Origin: Cytobacillus sp. IB215665
Lineage (GTDB): Bacteria > Bacillota > Bacilli > Bacillales > SM2101
Direction of reading: 5' to 3'
Length of the DNA: 64,000 bases
NCBI RefSeq assembly: GCF_033963835.1
Contig: NZ_JAXBME010000003.1
Coordinates: 186,001-250,000, forward strand
Part shown: positions 17,293-26,056 of the stretch, piece by piece
Layout: each line of letters opens with the position of its first letter
How positions within the stretch are numbered: position 1 is the stretch's first letter
Position numbers and translations under genes: made by a program
The notes under the pieces: model-generated
Seen by the model: the letters and a program-made list of their open reading frames with translations, nothing else
Databases searched by the model: none
Told to the model about the DNA's origin: nothing

Positions 17293-20200
17293 CTAGTAGA
17301 AGTAACCTACTATATCAATATCATATTCGGCATTACTACCAAGCACTGTCCATGTACCGTAGTTTGGAGTCATGGTCAGTAAATATGGATTTAGCTCATC
17401 AGCGGTTACATACATTAATCCACTATGGTGAACCGACTCAGGATCCTCACCTTTCGCAAATTTTGTTGCAGCAGTCCCTAGTTGTACATAATCGTTATTA
17501 ATAGAGAATTTTAATACACTAGCACCTATATTTTTTGCTGTAACATTAACTAGAAATGCTTTTGGTTGCTCTTTAAAATCATTTCCTTGCAAGACAACTT
17601 GTGTAGATTGCTCATCTGTTACTGTCGGAGATGCTACAGAAATTGGCGTTGTATACTGTTCATAAAACCAATCGTTATTAGAGTCATTATCATCTGCAAA
17701 ATACCCAAGTACTTTAATTGAAAATTCAGTATTATCGTCAGTATCTTTCCAACTACCTAAAGAAATGTCAACTGATATATTAGCAGGGTCACTTTCATCT
17801 GCTGGAACAAATACGATATTGCTATGCTTCGGATTATTCTCAGCACCTGGCTCAAAACCTAATGCATGTGTTGCCGAAGTACCAAGCTCTGAATAAGACG
17901 AGCCGTTTATTTTCACTCTGACTTTATTAGACGTCACTCGGTTTGCATCTACTTGTACAAGATAGCCTTTTGCATGGTTTATACCTGTACTATATGATTG
18001 GGTCCCTGTTGTTGTATATGTTCGCTCATGATTATATGGCGTGAACTTAGATGAACTTGATAAGCGATCAAAATATCCAACTACATTTATAGAAGTACCT
18101 TCTCCAAAATAATCATTTGTCGTGCTTAATGTCAAATCGGATGCAGGTACAACAACCGTAGTATTGTGAGTTGGCCTTTTATCTGGAATACGCGTAATTA
18201 ATTTAATCGAAGAAATTTTGTCATTAAAATCAACTGTACTTAAATCAGGGATATCATTCGTAACAGGGAGAAACTCGCCAGCATAGTTCGTATTATCATA
18301 AGCGATTAATCCTATTTCAGGTAGTGGATTTAATACTTTGACAGAACTAAATTGATTAGACCAATTATTACCAACATCATCCTCACCTATGACATAGTCA
18401 GCATAATCACCTGTATAGTTCGTTCCTTCATAAAAACGATACACCGGTCCATAGTAGAAGCGAGCAGAGTCAATCGTATTATTAAATCCACGAGTACCAG
18501 TTGCACTTCTACCTTTGTATATAATATCTTGAAAACTACTTAAATCAGGAATCGACTCATCAATAATTGCGTACGAGCCTTCAAAATCAGTTTCCTTATA
18601 GATGATCACTTTCGCAAGCTTATCCTCATTATTTTCAAATTTTATTGAAGATAAATCAGACCCCATACCAAAAGGACGTAAGTCAAATATTGGTGTCAAT
18701 GTGTTATTACCGTGTAAATCATTATAGTTTTTGTCATTGTAAAATTTAACTGTTGGACAATTCTGCTCACATCCGAGTTTGATGGAAGAGACATTATTAT
18801 TAGTATCATACTTTGTAAGATTTTTTCCTCGTCCAATCGTATCCCACGAGTGATACCAGCCACCAGATTCAGAAAAATCATCAGCATTGTAAAAGTACGA
18901 ATCAAGTTGATAACTCGTATCTTCACCTGCAAAAACTTTAAAAGAAGAAGCTTTATCATTAAAGTAACCAGAAATATCTTTTTTTCCGTAAATATCTATA
19001 AAATCACCAGCATAATCATTTCCACCGTTAGAAAAATCCTGCTGATCATATAGTCGAACAAATGGCTTTCCTGACTGTCCGACAATGCGAACTGCCGATG
19101 CTTTATTATCCATATTCGTGCTGGCAAGATCTTTATAGCCATTTACTACTGGTAAAACATTATCTACATTGCCATTTTCATATCCATAGTAGTTATAAAG
19201 AACAAGCCCTGATCCAGATTCATCCTGTCTTAACTTAACACCACTAACCTTATTACTTCCACTATCATTACTCATATAATGAAAGCCACTACGCAAATCT
19301 GACATTGAGCTAGTAAGGTCGTAAATACGTTCCCCTTCATAATTCGCGTCCTCGTATAATTGGTATGTTGTAGCTGCTCCTCTATATTCAATTGGGTCAT
19401 CGTTGACACCTAAATAAGTTTCTTGAGCACCAATTTGTACATTATGTTTATTTGAAGTCGTTTGTGTATCTTTCACTTCAAGGACGAATGCTTCAGCAGT
19501 CGGATATTGTGACGATAAAGTATTAATATTTGAAACATCATGGGGTTCTTGTAATGGGACATACCCTAAGCCATAAAATGATAAGTCATACGGTCTTAGA
19601 ATATACGATTCTGTTTCATTTCCATTTGCTGCAGTAACCGTTATTTTTGCATCTGCATGTGTTAAATCTATTAATCCTGCTGAACTATCAGATTCCCAAA
19701 TACCATCAAAGTCACCGTTTTCATCCTCATCTGTTAATGTGATTTCCTGTACGCCATTATTAATCGTTTTAACTGTCGCTTTGACACTCTCAATTGATGA
19801 TCCGTTTTCAAGAATATTTGCAACTACCTGCTTTCCTTCGTCAGCATAAAGTGCATATTGTACATACGGTGTACCGTTCGGATCAGGTTTTTCAATAACA
19901 ATATTCATACCAGGTCGTAACTTAGTATCAAAAATGCTTTCACCTTGTTGGAATGCATCGTAATCAGCAGATGAATCAGATGAAAAATAAACACGCCATG
20001 AATCATCAACTTCTTCACCAAAAATTCTCAATTTTCCATTCACAATTTCTGCGTCAAGAACTAACACAAGTGCTTCCTCTAACGACGTATCAGGTTTAAA
20101 TTGAGAATTTGAGTTATTTGGGTCATTAGCATATACTTTATAGTTATGCTCTCCAGTCGTACTACTAATAAAAGTAATATTAGCTGAAACAGCATCAATA

Positions 20201-22098
20201 GCTCCTTCATATAGGCTCCATTTGTACTCTGTAGATGGCAATCCATTTTCTATACGTTTCACTTTTGCCTCAATTTGGTCTGTAGATAGAGAAATAGGCA
20301 ATCCCATTTCAATCATTTTAAGTTGATCTATCGTAAGATAAATAGGTGTGTTATCTACCGACCCAACTTCTTGGTACTGTAAAGCAATAGATCCACTGCT
20401 AGGGTATGTCCTATTAGGGGCAATCGTTCCAATCGTACTCGCATCAGCTGTTTTTAATGACAGAATATCTAAATTACCAACTGTTAAAGATAGACTAGGA
20501 ACGATGTCATATGCTGGCGCAGTACCTACATTTCTATATTTTACATTCCAAATACTTGTTGCAGCTTTATCTTTTTCACTCGTAGTCGCTTGGCTCCAAT
20601 TTGCTGTATTCGTGCCATTTCTACCACTCGAATTTGAAGTTACATCAGTGGTCTCGATATTCGTATTTAATTCGGTATACAGTTTAAGAGACGTTGATTG
20701 CTTTACCCCAAGATCGGTAAGTGATGCAGATATTTCAAATTCTTGGGTCACTTCAGTACCAAATTTAGCTCCAGTACTGATTTTTTTACTCTCAGTCGTA
20801 TCTGTTTGGGTTTGCCATCCTGTTGACCTTGACGTTCCGTCAGACAGTGTAATAGTTTCTCTAGGTGTTATTTGAATATGTTCAAGATCTGCTTTTATAT
20901 TTGGAAATGCTGGAACTAAAGGATGAGTTGCAGGAGCTAGGATAGCCGCATCAATTTGACCAGTTACTTCTTCCTTATCACTGTATGGATCTTGATCCGT
21001 ACTCCAGTCATATGGGGACGTTGTGTATTTTAATACACCCATCTCATAATAGGCATCATCCCATTCAACTAATCCAAAGCCAGGAATATGAGTATAACCA
21101 TTAATTTCCCACAAGTCAGTAACTCCATCGTTATCAGTATCGTTTTCTATCGTCTCCGCACTTGCAACTGATGGCTGATAAGCTACGAGCTCTGTTAGTT
21201 TTTGATAAGATGATAATAACCAATCACGAAACTTATTTACTGTTCTTTCTAATGAGTTGGTTTGATTATTTACTGATTCTTCTCCTGGATCAGTTGATTC
21301 ACCTCCTGGCTCTTCGACTGGATCAACTGTTTCGTCTCCTGGCTCTTCTCCTGGATCAGTTGATTCACCTCCTGGCTCTTGGACTGGATCAACTGATTCG
21401 TCTCCTGGTTCTTCGACTGGATCAACTGATTCGTCTCCTGGCTCTTCTTGTATGATTGGCTCATCAACTATCAAATCAATAGGGTCTAACGAATCATTTC
21501 CTTCTTCACTTTGAATTGGTGGAAATATTTGTTCTTTCGGAATGATCTCTTCTTCTTGATTATTACTGAACCACTTAATTTCAAGTTCAGATAGTGCTGC
21601 ATCTGGGTTGCTATAACCTATTGTAATGTTATATTGTTGATCTGACTCTAAGCTAATTGCCTGGGGTTCAAAATTTTGTCCATTAATAATTAATTCATCA
21701 TCAATCCATAGTTTAATATGATCATTATCAGATGTAGTAAAAGTATAATCCTCAGAATAATTAGGTTCAATTATACCTTCCCATTTTATCGAGTGAATGT
21801 TTCGCATCTTACTTTGGAGTGGCTTTGGTATATTAAGTCTATTAATATCAAATTTTGCATTTGAATCTTCCAAACGTATTAATAAATGATTAGAAAACTC
21901 TGCGTCAGAATAATATGTTCCCTCCATACCATTCATAATAATGTTATCATCATTTATTTTTTCTTGAACAGAGCGCTCGGATTGGGACTCAATGTTTTTT
22001 GCATAAGTTACTGGATGAGAAAATGATACGATTTGAGTCGTTAGAGCTAGCGTTGTAATAATTGAGAAAAAACGTTTTGTTGATTTATTGTTCCCCAT
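17293..22098 (-). CDS. Protective-antigen-like (binary toxin B) protein with beta/gamma-crystallin repeats
   Basis: A 1601-residue secreted protein. Signal peptide at residues 1-34; PA14 carbohydrate-binding fold at about 55-195; five 11-residue acidic Pro-rich repeats at 218-272; then a region matching anthrax protective antigen domains 1', 2 and 3 at about 319-740. The calcium motif DTDNDGVTDLWE is at 320-331, and SPYDWSTDQDPYSDKEEVTG and YRNVGTAPAYDIVPSLSLTVG follow. Instead of a PA receptor-binding domain, residues 910-1300 hold at least six beta/gamma-crystallin-like motifs (such as YQLYEDANYEGERIYDL), and 1310-1601 holds repeats ending in GYF. A short module (FLVxV ... TSNK ... LGTxAT) recurs near 868, 1377 and 1512. 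No furin-type site is evident. ATG at 22098 follows AAAGGAG. The pore-former fold is well supported; being a toxin is inference, and no ADP-ribosyltransferase or other A component is nearby. Confidence 0.9.
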   Translation of the reverse strand: MGNNKSTKRFFSIITTLALTTQIVSFSHPVTYAKNIESQSERSVQEKINDDNIIMNGMEGTYYSDAEFSNHLLIRLEDSNAKFDINRLNIPKPLQSKMRNIHSIKWEGIIEPNYSEDYTFTTSDNDHIKLWIDDELIINGQNFEPQAISLESDQQYNITIGYSNPDAALSELEIKWFSNNQEEEIIPKEQIFPPIQSEEGNDSLDPIDLIVDEPIIQEEPGDESVDPVEEPGDESVDPVQEPGGESTDPGEEPGDETVDPVEEPGGESTDPGEESVNNQTNSLERTVNKFRDWLLSSYQKLTELVAYQPSVASAETIENDTDNDGVTDLWEINGYTHIPGFGLVEWDDAYYEMGVLKYTTSPYDWSTDQDPYSDKEEVTGQIDAAILAPATHPLVPAFPNIKADLEHIQITPRETITLSDGTSRSTGWQTQTDTTESKKISTGAKFGTEVTQEFEISASLTDLGVKQSTSLKLYTELNTNIETTDVTSNSSGRNGTNTANWSQATTSEKDKAATSIWNVKYRNVGTAPAYDIVPSLSLTVGNLDILSLKTADASTIGTIAPNRTYPSSGSIALQYQEVGSVDNTPIYLTIDQLKMIEMGLPISLSTDQIEAKVKRIENGLPSTEYKWSLYEGAIDAVSANITFISSTTGEHNYKVYANDPNNSNSQFKPDTSLEEALVLVLDAEIVNGKLRIFGEEVDDSWRVYFSSDSSADYDAFQQGESIFDTKLRPGMNIVIEKPDPNGTPYVQYALYADEGKQVVANILENGSSIESVKATVKTINNGVQEITLTDEDENGDFDGIWESDSSAGLIDLTHADAKITVTAANGNETESYILRPYDLSFYGLGYVPLQEPHDVSNINTLSSQYPTAEAFVLEVKDTQTTSNKHNVQIGAQETYLGVNDDPIEYRGAATTYQLYEDANYEGERIYDLTSSMSDLRSGFHYMSNDSGSNKVSGVKLRQDESGSGLVLYNYYGYENGNVDNVLPVVNGYKDLASTNMDNKASAVRIVGQSGKPFVRLYDQQDFSNGGNDYAGDFIDIYGKKDISGYFNDKASSFKVFAGEDTSYQLDSYFYNADDFSESGGWYHSWDTIGRGKNLTKYDTNNNVSSIKLGCEQNCPTVKFYNDKNYNDLHGNNTLTPIFDLRPFGMGSDLSSIKFENNEDKLAKVIIYKETDFEGSYAIIDESIPDLSSFQDIIYKGRSATGTRGFNNTIDSARFYYGPVYRFYEGTNYTGDYADYVIGEDDVGNNWSNQFSSVKVLNPLPEIGLIAYDNTNYAGEFLPVTNDIPDLSTVDFNDKISSIKLITRIPDKRPTHNTTVVVPASDLTLSTTNDYFGEGTSINVVGYFDRLSSSSKFTPYNHERTYTTTGTQSYSTGINHAKGYLVQVDANRVTSNKVRVKINGSSYSELGTSATHALGFEPGAENNPKHSNIVFVPADESDPANISVDISLGSWKDTDDNTEFSIKVLGYFADDNDSNNDWFYEQYTTPISVASPTVTDEQSTQVVLQGNDFKEQPKAFLVNVTAKNIGASVLKFSINNDYVQLGTAATKFAKGEDPESVHHSGLMYVTADELNPYLLTMTPNYGTWTVLGSNAEYDIDIVGYFY
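21283..21447. repeat. 33-bp coding repeats in the toxin linker
   Basis: Five 11-codon units of EEPGDESVDPV or EEPGGESTDPG form the acidic linker between the PA14 and calcium-binding domains. Confidence 0.9.
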
Positions 22099-22139
22099 TA
22101 AAAATGCTCCTTTCTCATTTGGTCTTTTGATATGAATGA

Positions 22140-22184
22140 TTACTTCATCCCAAACCACTTCCAGAGTAACGTACAACACTTCAC
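22140..22184 (-). CDS. Possible 14-codon leader ORF upstream of the toxin gene
   Basis: On the minus strand a perfect AAGGAGGTG (22203-22195) is followed after 10 nt by a GTG-started frame encoding MKCCTLLWKWFGMK and a stop, 41 nt before the toxin ATG. An overlapping ATG immediately followed by TGA (22186-22181) lies 8 nt from the same site. A strong ribosome binding site with no long ORF suggests translational control of the toxin gene; this is inference. Confidence 0.3.
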   Translation of the reverse strand: MKCCTLLWKWFGMK

Positions 22185-22268
22185 ATTCGAAATGCACCTC
22201 CTTCAAAATAAATAGTTTAAAAACACAAAAAATTACGTTGGTATTGTCTTATAAATACACATTCAGGT

Positions 22269-22296
22269 ATTATCCGACTATGTTGATCTCTTTCAA
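22269..22296 (-). promoter_or_regulatory. Putative sigma-A promoter of the toxin gene
   Basis: TTGAAA (22296-22291), 16-nt spacer, GATAAT (22274-22269) on the minus strand, about 65 bp before the leader ribosome binding site. Confidence 0.5.
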
Positions 22297-22597
22297 CTGT
22301 CCAATAAAATTTCTTACGCTTACACGTTTGAACAAGTACAGCTCTCATTTTTATCTGGATCTGTTAAACAAATGAATGGTTTACTAATATAGATGCTACG
22401 ATATTACTTATCTACGTGGAAAATCTCAAAATGGAGGATAATGAAACATCTATCGCTAAAAACATATATACTTCGTCATTTATCGACAGTTTTCGAACAT
22501 TAGAATCAATATATTTATATTAAATCGATTAACATCACTATTATTATAGTTAAATAATAAAGACGTTAATTATGTTTGATAGTGTTTCATATGGCAC

Positions 22598-22632
22598 TAG
22601 TGAACCCTTTCAAGTAAACATGAGCATCAGAA
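22598..22632 (+). repeat. Short dispersed repeat, copy 1
   Basis: TAGTGAACCCTTTCAAGTAA followed by ACATGAGCATC closely matches a second copy at 25999-26033. The rest of 22300-22765 shows no gene. Confidence 0.5.
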
Positions 22633-22765
22633 TAATCAACTATCAGTCTAAACAATCAAAAAAGCCTATCAACACGATAGACTTTAACCGAACTTTTAAT
22701 CCTTATGTAATTTTAAAAAACGAATGAACAGATGGATTATCTAGAGAATAACTGCCATTAGGAAA

Positions 22766-22926
22766 GGCTCTTTTCGTATAACCTGTTACAATTGTCCCTC
22801 AACTAGAAGATAAGTATATCGGTTTACTCAACAATCATCGTTTAATAAAAGAAAAGATACCACGACATCTAGTTGTTTTCGTGTTTATTTATTAATACGA
22901 AAAACAACATCCTTTGTGAAAGCAGT
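22766..22926 (-). repeat. Dispersed intergenic repeat, tandem copy 1
   Basis: Full copy from GGCTCTTTTCG to CGTATTAATAAATAAACACG-type interior (on the opposite strand) and GTGAAAGCAGTC at the end. First of an array with a 169-170 bp period. Confidence 0.85.
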
Positions 22927-22935
22927 CTTAGCAAA

Positions 22936-23096
22936 GGCTCTTTTCGGATAACCTTGTTGCAATTGTTCCTCAACTAGAAGATAAGTATGTCGGTTTACAA
23001 CAATCATCGTTTTATAGAAGAAAAGATGCCACGACATCTAGTTATATTCGTGTTTATTTATTAATACGAAAAACAACATCCTATGCGAATGCAGTC
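22936..23096 (-). repeat. Dispersed intergenic repeat, tandem copy 2
   Basis: Second full copy, very similar to copy 1 over its length, separated from it by about nine bases (TTAGCAAA). Confidence 0.85.
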
Positions 23097-23104
23097 TTAG
23101 CAAA

Positions 23105-23195
23105 GGCTCTTTTCGGATAACCTTGTTGCAATTGTTCCTCAAATAGAAGAAAAATATTCCTTTTTACTCAACAGTCATCTTTTGAATCAAACAAA
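23105..23195 (-). repeat. Dispersed intergenic repeat, truncated tandem copy 3
   Basis: The first 90 bp match copies 1 and 2, then the similarity is lost. Confidence 0.75.
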
Positions 23196-23324
23196 AGTTA
23201 ACAGAAATGAATGGAGATATCTATAAAAATTGACAAAAATATTATATGATTGTTAATGCTACGCTTTATTGGGGCAAATAACCTTTTAGTAAAAATCAGA
23301 CATAGGAAGGATTGCATCAGAGAA

Positions 23325-23960
23325 ATGAAACCAATTTATACTTTTTTATTAACATTAGTAGTGCTAATTACTCTCATTCAGCTAGAATTACCAAATATTT
23401 ACTTGTATTTAGCAATGTTCATTATTTTAATATTAGCTATTTTAGCAAATTTATATCCCCTCTATTTTTCAAACAATGTACTGACAATAGAAAAGAGCAT
23501 TCTGAATAAAAAAAGAAATGCTCTATTTAACTTTTATTATGTTTATGCAAATCAAATTGATGATGAAATCGAAGAAGCGACCGAGCGTGTTCTAAAAAAA
23601 TATCAGAGGCCTCATATCTATGCACTAATTCAGGTCATATTTGCTCTGTACAATAAAGATATAATAGCTGCTAAAAAATATGTTGATCATATTAAACCAT
23701 TAAACTATCGAAAATACTATAAAGGCCTGATTTCTGTTGTGGATAATCATGTAGATTTAGCAAATGAACTTGCTAATGAGATTAAAATTGAATGGATGAA
23801 ATATGCACTCTTCGCAGAAATTGAAAGGAAACATGGAAATGATGAAGGAGCTATCAAATATGCAAAGCTTTCCTATTCTTCAGCCAGAGGTTTGAATAAA
23901 TATATGATATATAAGTATGGTATACGAGAAGGATTGTTACATTCAGATAACGTTGCATAG
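23325..23960 (+). CDS. Membrane protein with C-terminal helical domain, unknown function
   Basis: A protein of 211 residues if it starts at the ATG at 23325 (MKPIYTFLLTLVVLITLIQL). Two adjacent membrane segments cover residues 1-20 and 25-47; the remaining 160 residues are helical, basic, with a TPR-like look (AEIERKHGNDEGAIKYAKLS). I do not recognise the family. The ribosome binding site is weak (AGGAAGG, 13 bases upstream), so the start is uncertain; the frame stays open 25 codons upstream, but that part looks non-coding. A terminator follows at 23969-24005. It directly follows the tandem repeat array. Confidence 0.7.
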   Translation: MKPIYTFLLTLVVLITLIQLELPNIYLYLAMFIILILAILANLYPLYFSNNVLTIEKSILNKKRNALFNFYYVYANQIDDEIEEATERVLKKYQRPHIYALIQVIFALYNKDIIAAKKYVDHIKPLNYRKYYKGLISVVDNHVDLANELANEIKIEWMKYALFAEIERKHGNDEGAIKYAKLSYSSARGLNKYMIYKYGIREGLLHSDNVA

Positions 23961-23968
23961 GAAGATAG

Positions 23969-24005
23969 GTAGAGAGTTAGACCAAAGTCTAACCCTCTAC
24001 CTTTT
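23969..24005 (+). terminator. Terminator after the membrane protein gene
   Basis: GTAGAGAGTTAGAC/GTCTAACCCTCTAC hairpin with one mismatch, followed by CTTTT. Confidence 0.8.
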
Positions 24006-24091
24006 AACACTATTTAAAGTAGATAGTGTTGAGAAGATTTAATACTATTCTACAATTAGACTCTTTTTATTTCACTTATAGCATAGCTATC

Positions 24092-24562
24092 CTAGTACAG
24101 ACTCTTATAAAACAATACTCTGTTATTACCTTGACCGTCATAATTACGTTTCACATAAATTCCTTCCATCAAAGTATCTGTTTCTTCAATTTGAAAACCC
24201 ATTTTCTGATGGAATGCTATTGAATTTGTATTCACTGGTGATGTAATGCACTTTACGATTTGACACCCATGTTGTTTTACAGTAGTAAAAAACTGTTCAT
24301 ATAGTTTTTTAGCAATTCCCAGTTCTCTATATTGAGGATGTACACCTACAAAGTGTATGTACGCTTCATTTTGTTGAGACTGAGAAACAAATCCAATTAT
24401 AAATCCAACAATCTCATCCTGCTCTTCAATAACAAAACTAGTATTTTGGAAGTGAGTAAAGAATAGCATTGGCAACATATGATCCATTTTTCGACCATTC
24501 CACCAATCGTTCACTACAGATATAATTGTTTGATAATCTGTCTCCTTCAAGTGTCTAATCAT
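24092..24562 (-). CDS. GNAT family N-acetyltransferase
   Basis: A 156-residue acetyltransferase. The acetyl-CoA motif is in VHPQYRELGIAKKLYEQF (about residues 84-101) and the fold ends with FHQKMGFQIEETD. The first residues (MIRHLKETDYQTIISVVNDW) are typical of a GNAT N-terminus. The substrate is unknown. AGGAG precedes the ATG. It is the last gene of a minus-strand run with the DUF6366 and reductase genes. Confidence 0.87.
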   Translation of the reverse strand: MIRHLKETDYQTIISVVNDWWNGRKMDHMLPMLFFTHFQNTSFVIEEQDEIVGFIIGFVSQSQQNEAYIHFVGVHPQYRELGIAKKLYEQFFTTVKQHGCQIVKCITSPVNTNSIAFHQKMGFQIEETDTLMEGIYVKRNYDGQGNNRVLFYKSLY

Positions 24563-24598
24563 ATTTCACACTCCTCTCCATAATAAGTTTTAATTTCA

Positions 24599-24793
24599 TT
24601 ACGTTGAGCATTGATTAAACGTTAGTAAGCTAATGATGACAATGATAATCGTTATAACAATTTGAAAACAACCACCTCTCACCAATTCTGAAGGAGACCC
24701 AGCTTGACTACGATTGATTCCATCATTTAACATTCCAGTTGGGTGATTTTTCCGTTCCTTATTATAAAGGTCATCCCTTTGCTTCTCACTCAT
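24599..24793 (-). CDS. DUF6366 family small membrane protein
   Basis: A 64-residue protein with a charged N-terminus, the family block NPTG/HPTGMLNDGINRSQAGSPSELV and one C-terminal membrane segment (about residues 43-60). Function unknown. Its ATG overlaps the last 8 nt of the upstream reductase gene (ATGAGTGA), so translation of the two is probably coupled. Confidence 0.75.
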   Translation of the reverse strand: MSEKQRDDLYNKERKNHPTGMLNDGINRSQAGSPSELVRGGCFQIVITIIIVIISLLTFNQCST

Positions 24794-25625
24794 TCAACCA
24801 CTCGCTATCAACTTTTCTAAATACATGTGGTAGCAACGAATTACATATTGTTGTATTTAAGGAATGAGAGATGGCTCTTTCCTCTGCTTCTTCTTCCGAG
24901 ATCTCGTAAGGAATAATCAGATCGTCTTGTTGATTTATCAGTGTTTGAAAAAAAGAATAGTAGCTTTCTTTATGTTCTGGTCCTACATGAAGGGTTCCAC
25001 GATGCTCCATCATCATTAGCTTTGTAATCGCTATAGCTAAATCCTTAACATGTACAAATGTTTTAAAAATGTTTGTTGCCCTCTCTATTTTGTTGCCATT
25101 ACTTATTTCGTTTAATACATATGCTACTCTATGATCCAATTGGCCTTGAGTATTTTTTCCATAGATTGGACCAGAGCGTAAAATGAGGTGGTTATTGTGT
25201 ATTCGCCTAATTATTTGTTCACCATCGATTTTTGCATTCGTATAATGTGACATTGGATTTCTCACATCTAAATAAGAAGCTTGATCTTCCTCTGTATAAT
25301 TACCACTACCATTAGAGAACAGCCCATCAGTAGATAAATATATGAATAGGGTATCTCTATTCATATATGACAAAACATTATTAAGCCCTGTATGTATTAG
25401 CTTTCTTTCATCATTCCTACTCATTAAAGGCCAAATAACTACATTTGGCTGAGTATGACTAACCACACTCTCTATATTTTCCTTATCAATTACATCTAAT
25501 TGAATGAAGTTCTCTCTCTTCGTAGTTGAAGTGCCATATAAAGCTGAAGCAATGTAGTTTTTCTTCAATTGTACAAATATTTCTGAACCTAAATAGCCAG
25601 TTGCCCCTAAAACTACAATTCTCAT
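24786..25625 (-). CDS. dTDP-4-dehydrorhamnose reductase-like SDR protein
   Basis: A 279-residue NAD(P)-dependent reductase of the RmlD-like extended SDR type. The nucleotide loop GATGYLGSE is at residues 8-16, and the active-site YTNAKIDGE block (Tyr-x3-Lys) is near residue 128. It is the only sugar-nucleotide gene in the area; no rmlABC neighbours are present, so rhamnose synthesis is not implied. A weak GGGAG precedes the ATG. It overlaps the DUF6366 gene downstream. Confidence 0.85.
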   Translation of the reverse strand: MRIVVLGATGYLGSEIFVQLKKNYIASALYGTSTTKRENFIQLDVIDKENIESVVSHTQPNVVIWPLMSRNDERKLIHTGLNNVLSYMNRDTLFIYLSTDGLFSNGSGNYTEEDQASYLDVRNPMSHYTNAKIDGEQIIRRIHNNHLILRSGPIYGKNTQGQLDHRVAYVLNEISNGNKIERATNIFKTFVHVKDLAIAITKLMMMEHRGTLHVGPEHKESYYSFFQTLINQQDDLIIPYEISEEEAEERAISHSLNTTICNSLLPHVFRKVDSEWLNE

Positions 25626-25833
25626 GTTTTTTCTCCCTATTTTATTAATGTGGTTTCCGTACTAAAATGCGTCTTTTCTCTTTTAAGACTATTATAATCG
25701 TTTAATTCCTTCCGACTCACATAGGTGCCTTCCTTAAGCTTATAAAGTTATTTACATTTTAACTAACATTAACAAATTTTGTTAGTGGCGTGATAAAATA
25801 TTTACAAAATAGTAACGATTAGAGGTGAACCTT

Positions 25834-25998
25834 TTGCTTATACTTATCACAGCTTTAATCATCATCGCTGTTGTTGCTTCAATCGCAGCCTGGAAAAATA
25901 CTGAAACCATTCTGAGAGATTTATCAGAAATTAAAAAATACTTGAATATATCGGAGGAGAAAAACTCATATTTTGACAGTGACTTGGATAAAGAATGA
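25834..25998 (+). CDS. Small single-pass membrane protein
   Basis: A 54-codon gene with a TTG start (25834) six bases after GAGGTG. It reads MLILITALIIIAVVASIAAW followed by an amphipathic, charged tail with LRDLSEIKKYL. One membrane helix with a cytoplasmic coiled segment is the obvious layout. Proteins of this shape are common and uncharacterised in Bacillaceae. It is divergent from the reductase gene. Confidence 0.65.
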   Translation: MLILITALIIIAVVASIAAWKNTETILRDLSEIKKYLNISEEKNSYFDSDLDKE

Positions 25999-26033
25999 TA
26001 GTGAACTCATTCAAGTAAACATGAACACCTATA
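25999..26033 (+). repeat. Short dispersed repeat, copy 2
   Basis: TAGTGAACTCATTCAAGTAA followed by ACATGAACACC; it matches the copy at 22598 at most positions and begins just after the small gene's stop. Confidence 0.5.
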
Positions 26034-26056
26034 GAGATTGGAGTCTAATATAATAT

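Noticed and set aside
21162..21467. Leu/Gln-rich ORFs over the toxin linker on both strands
   Set aside because: Shadows of the 33-bp acidic repeats in other frames.
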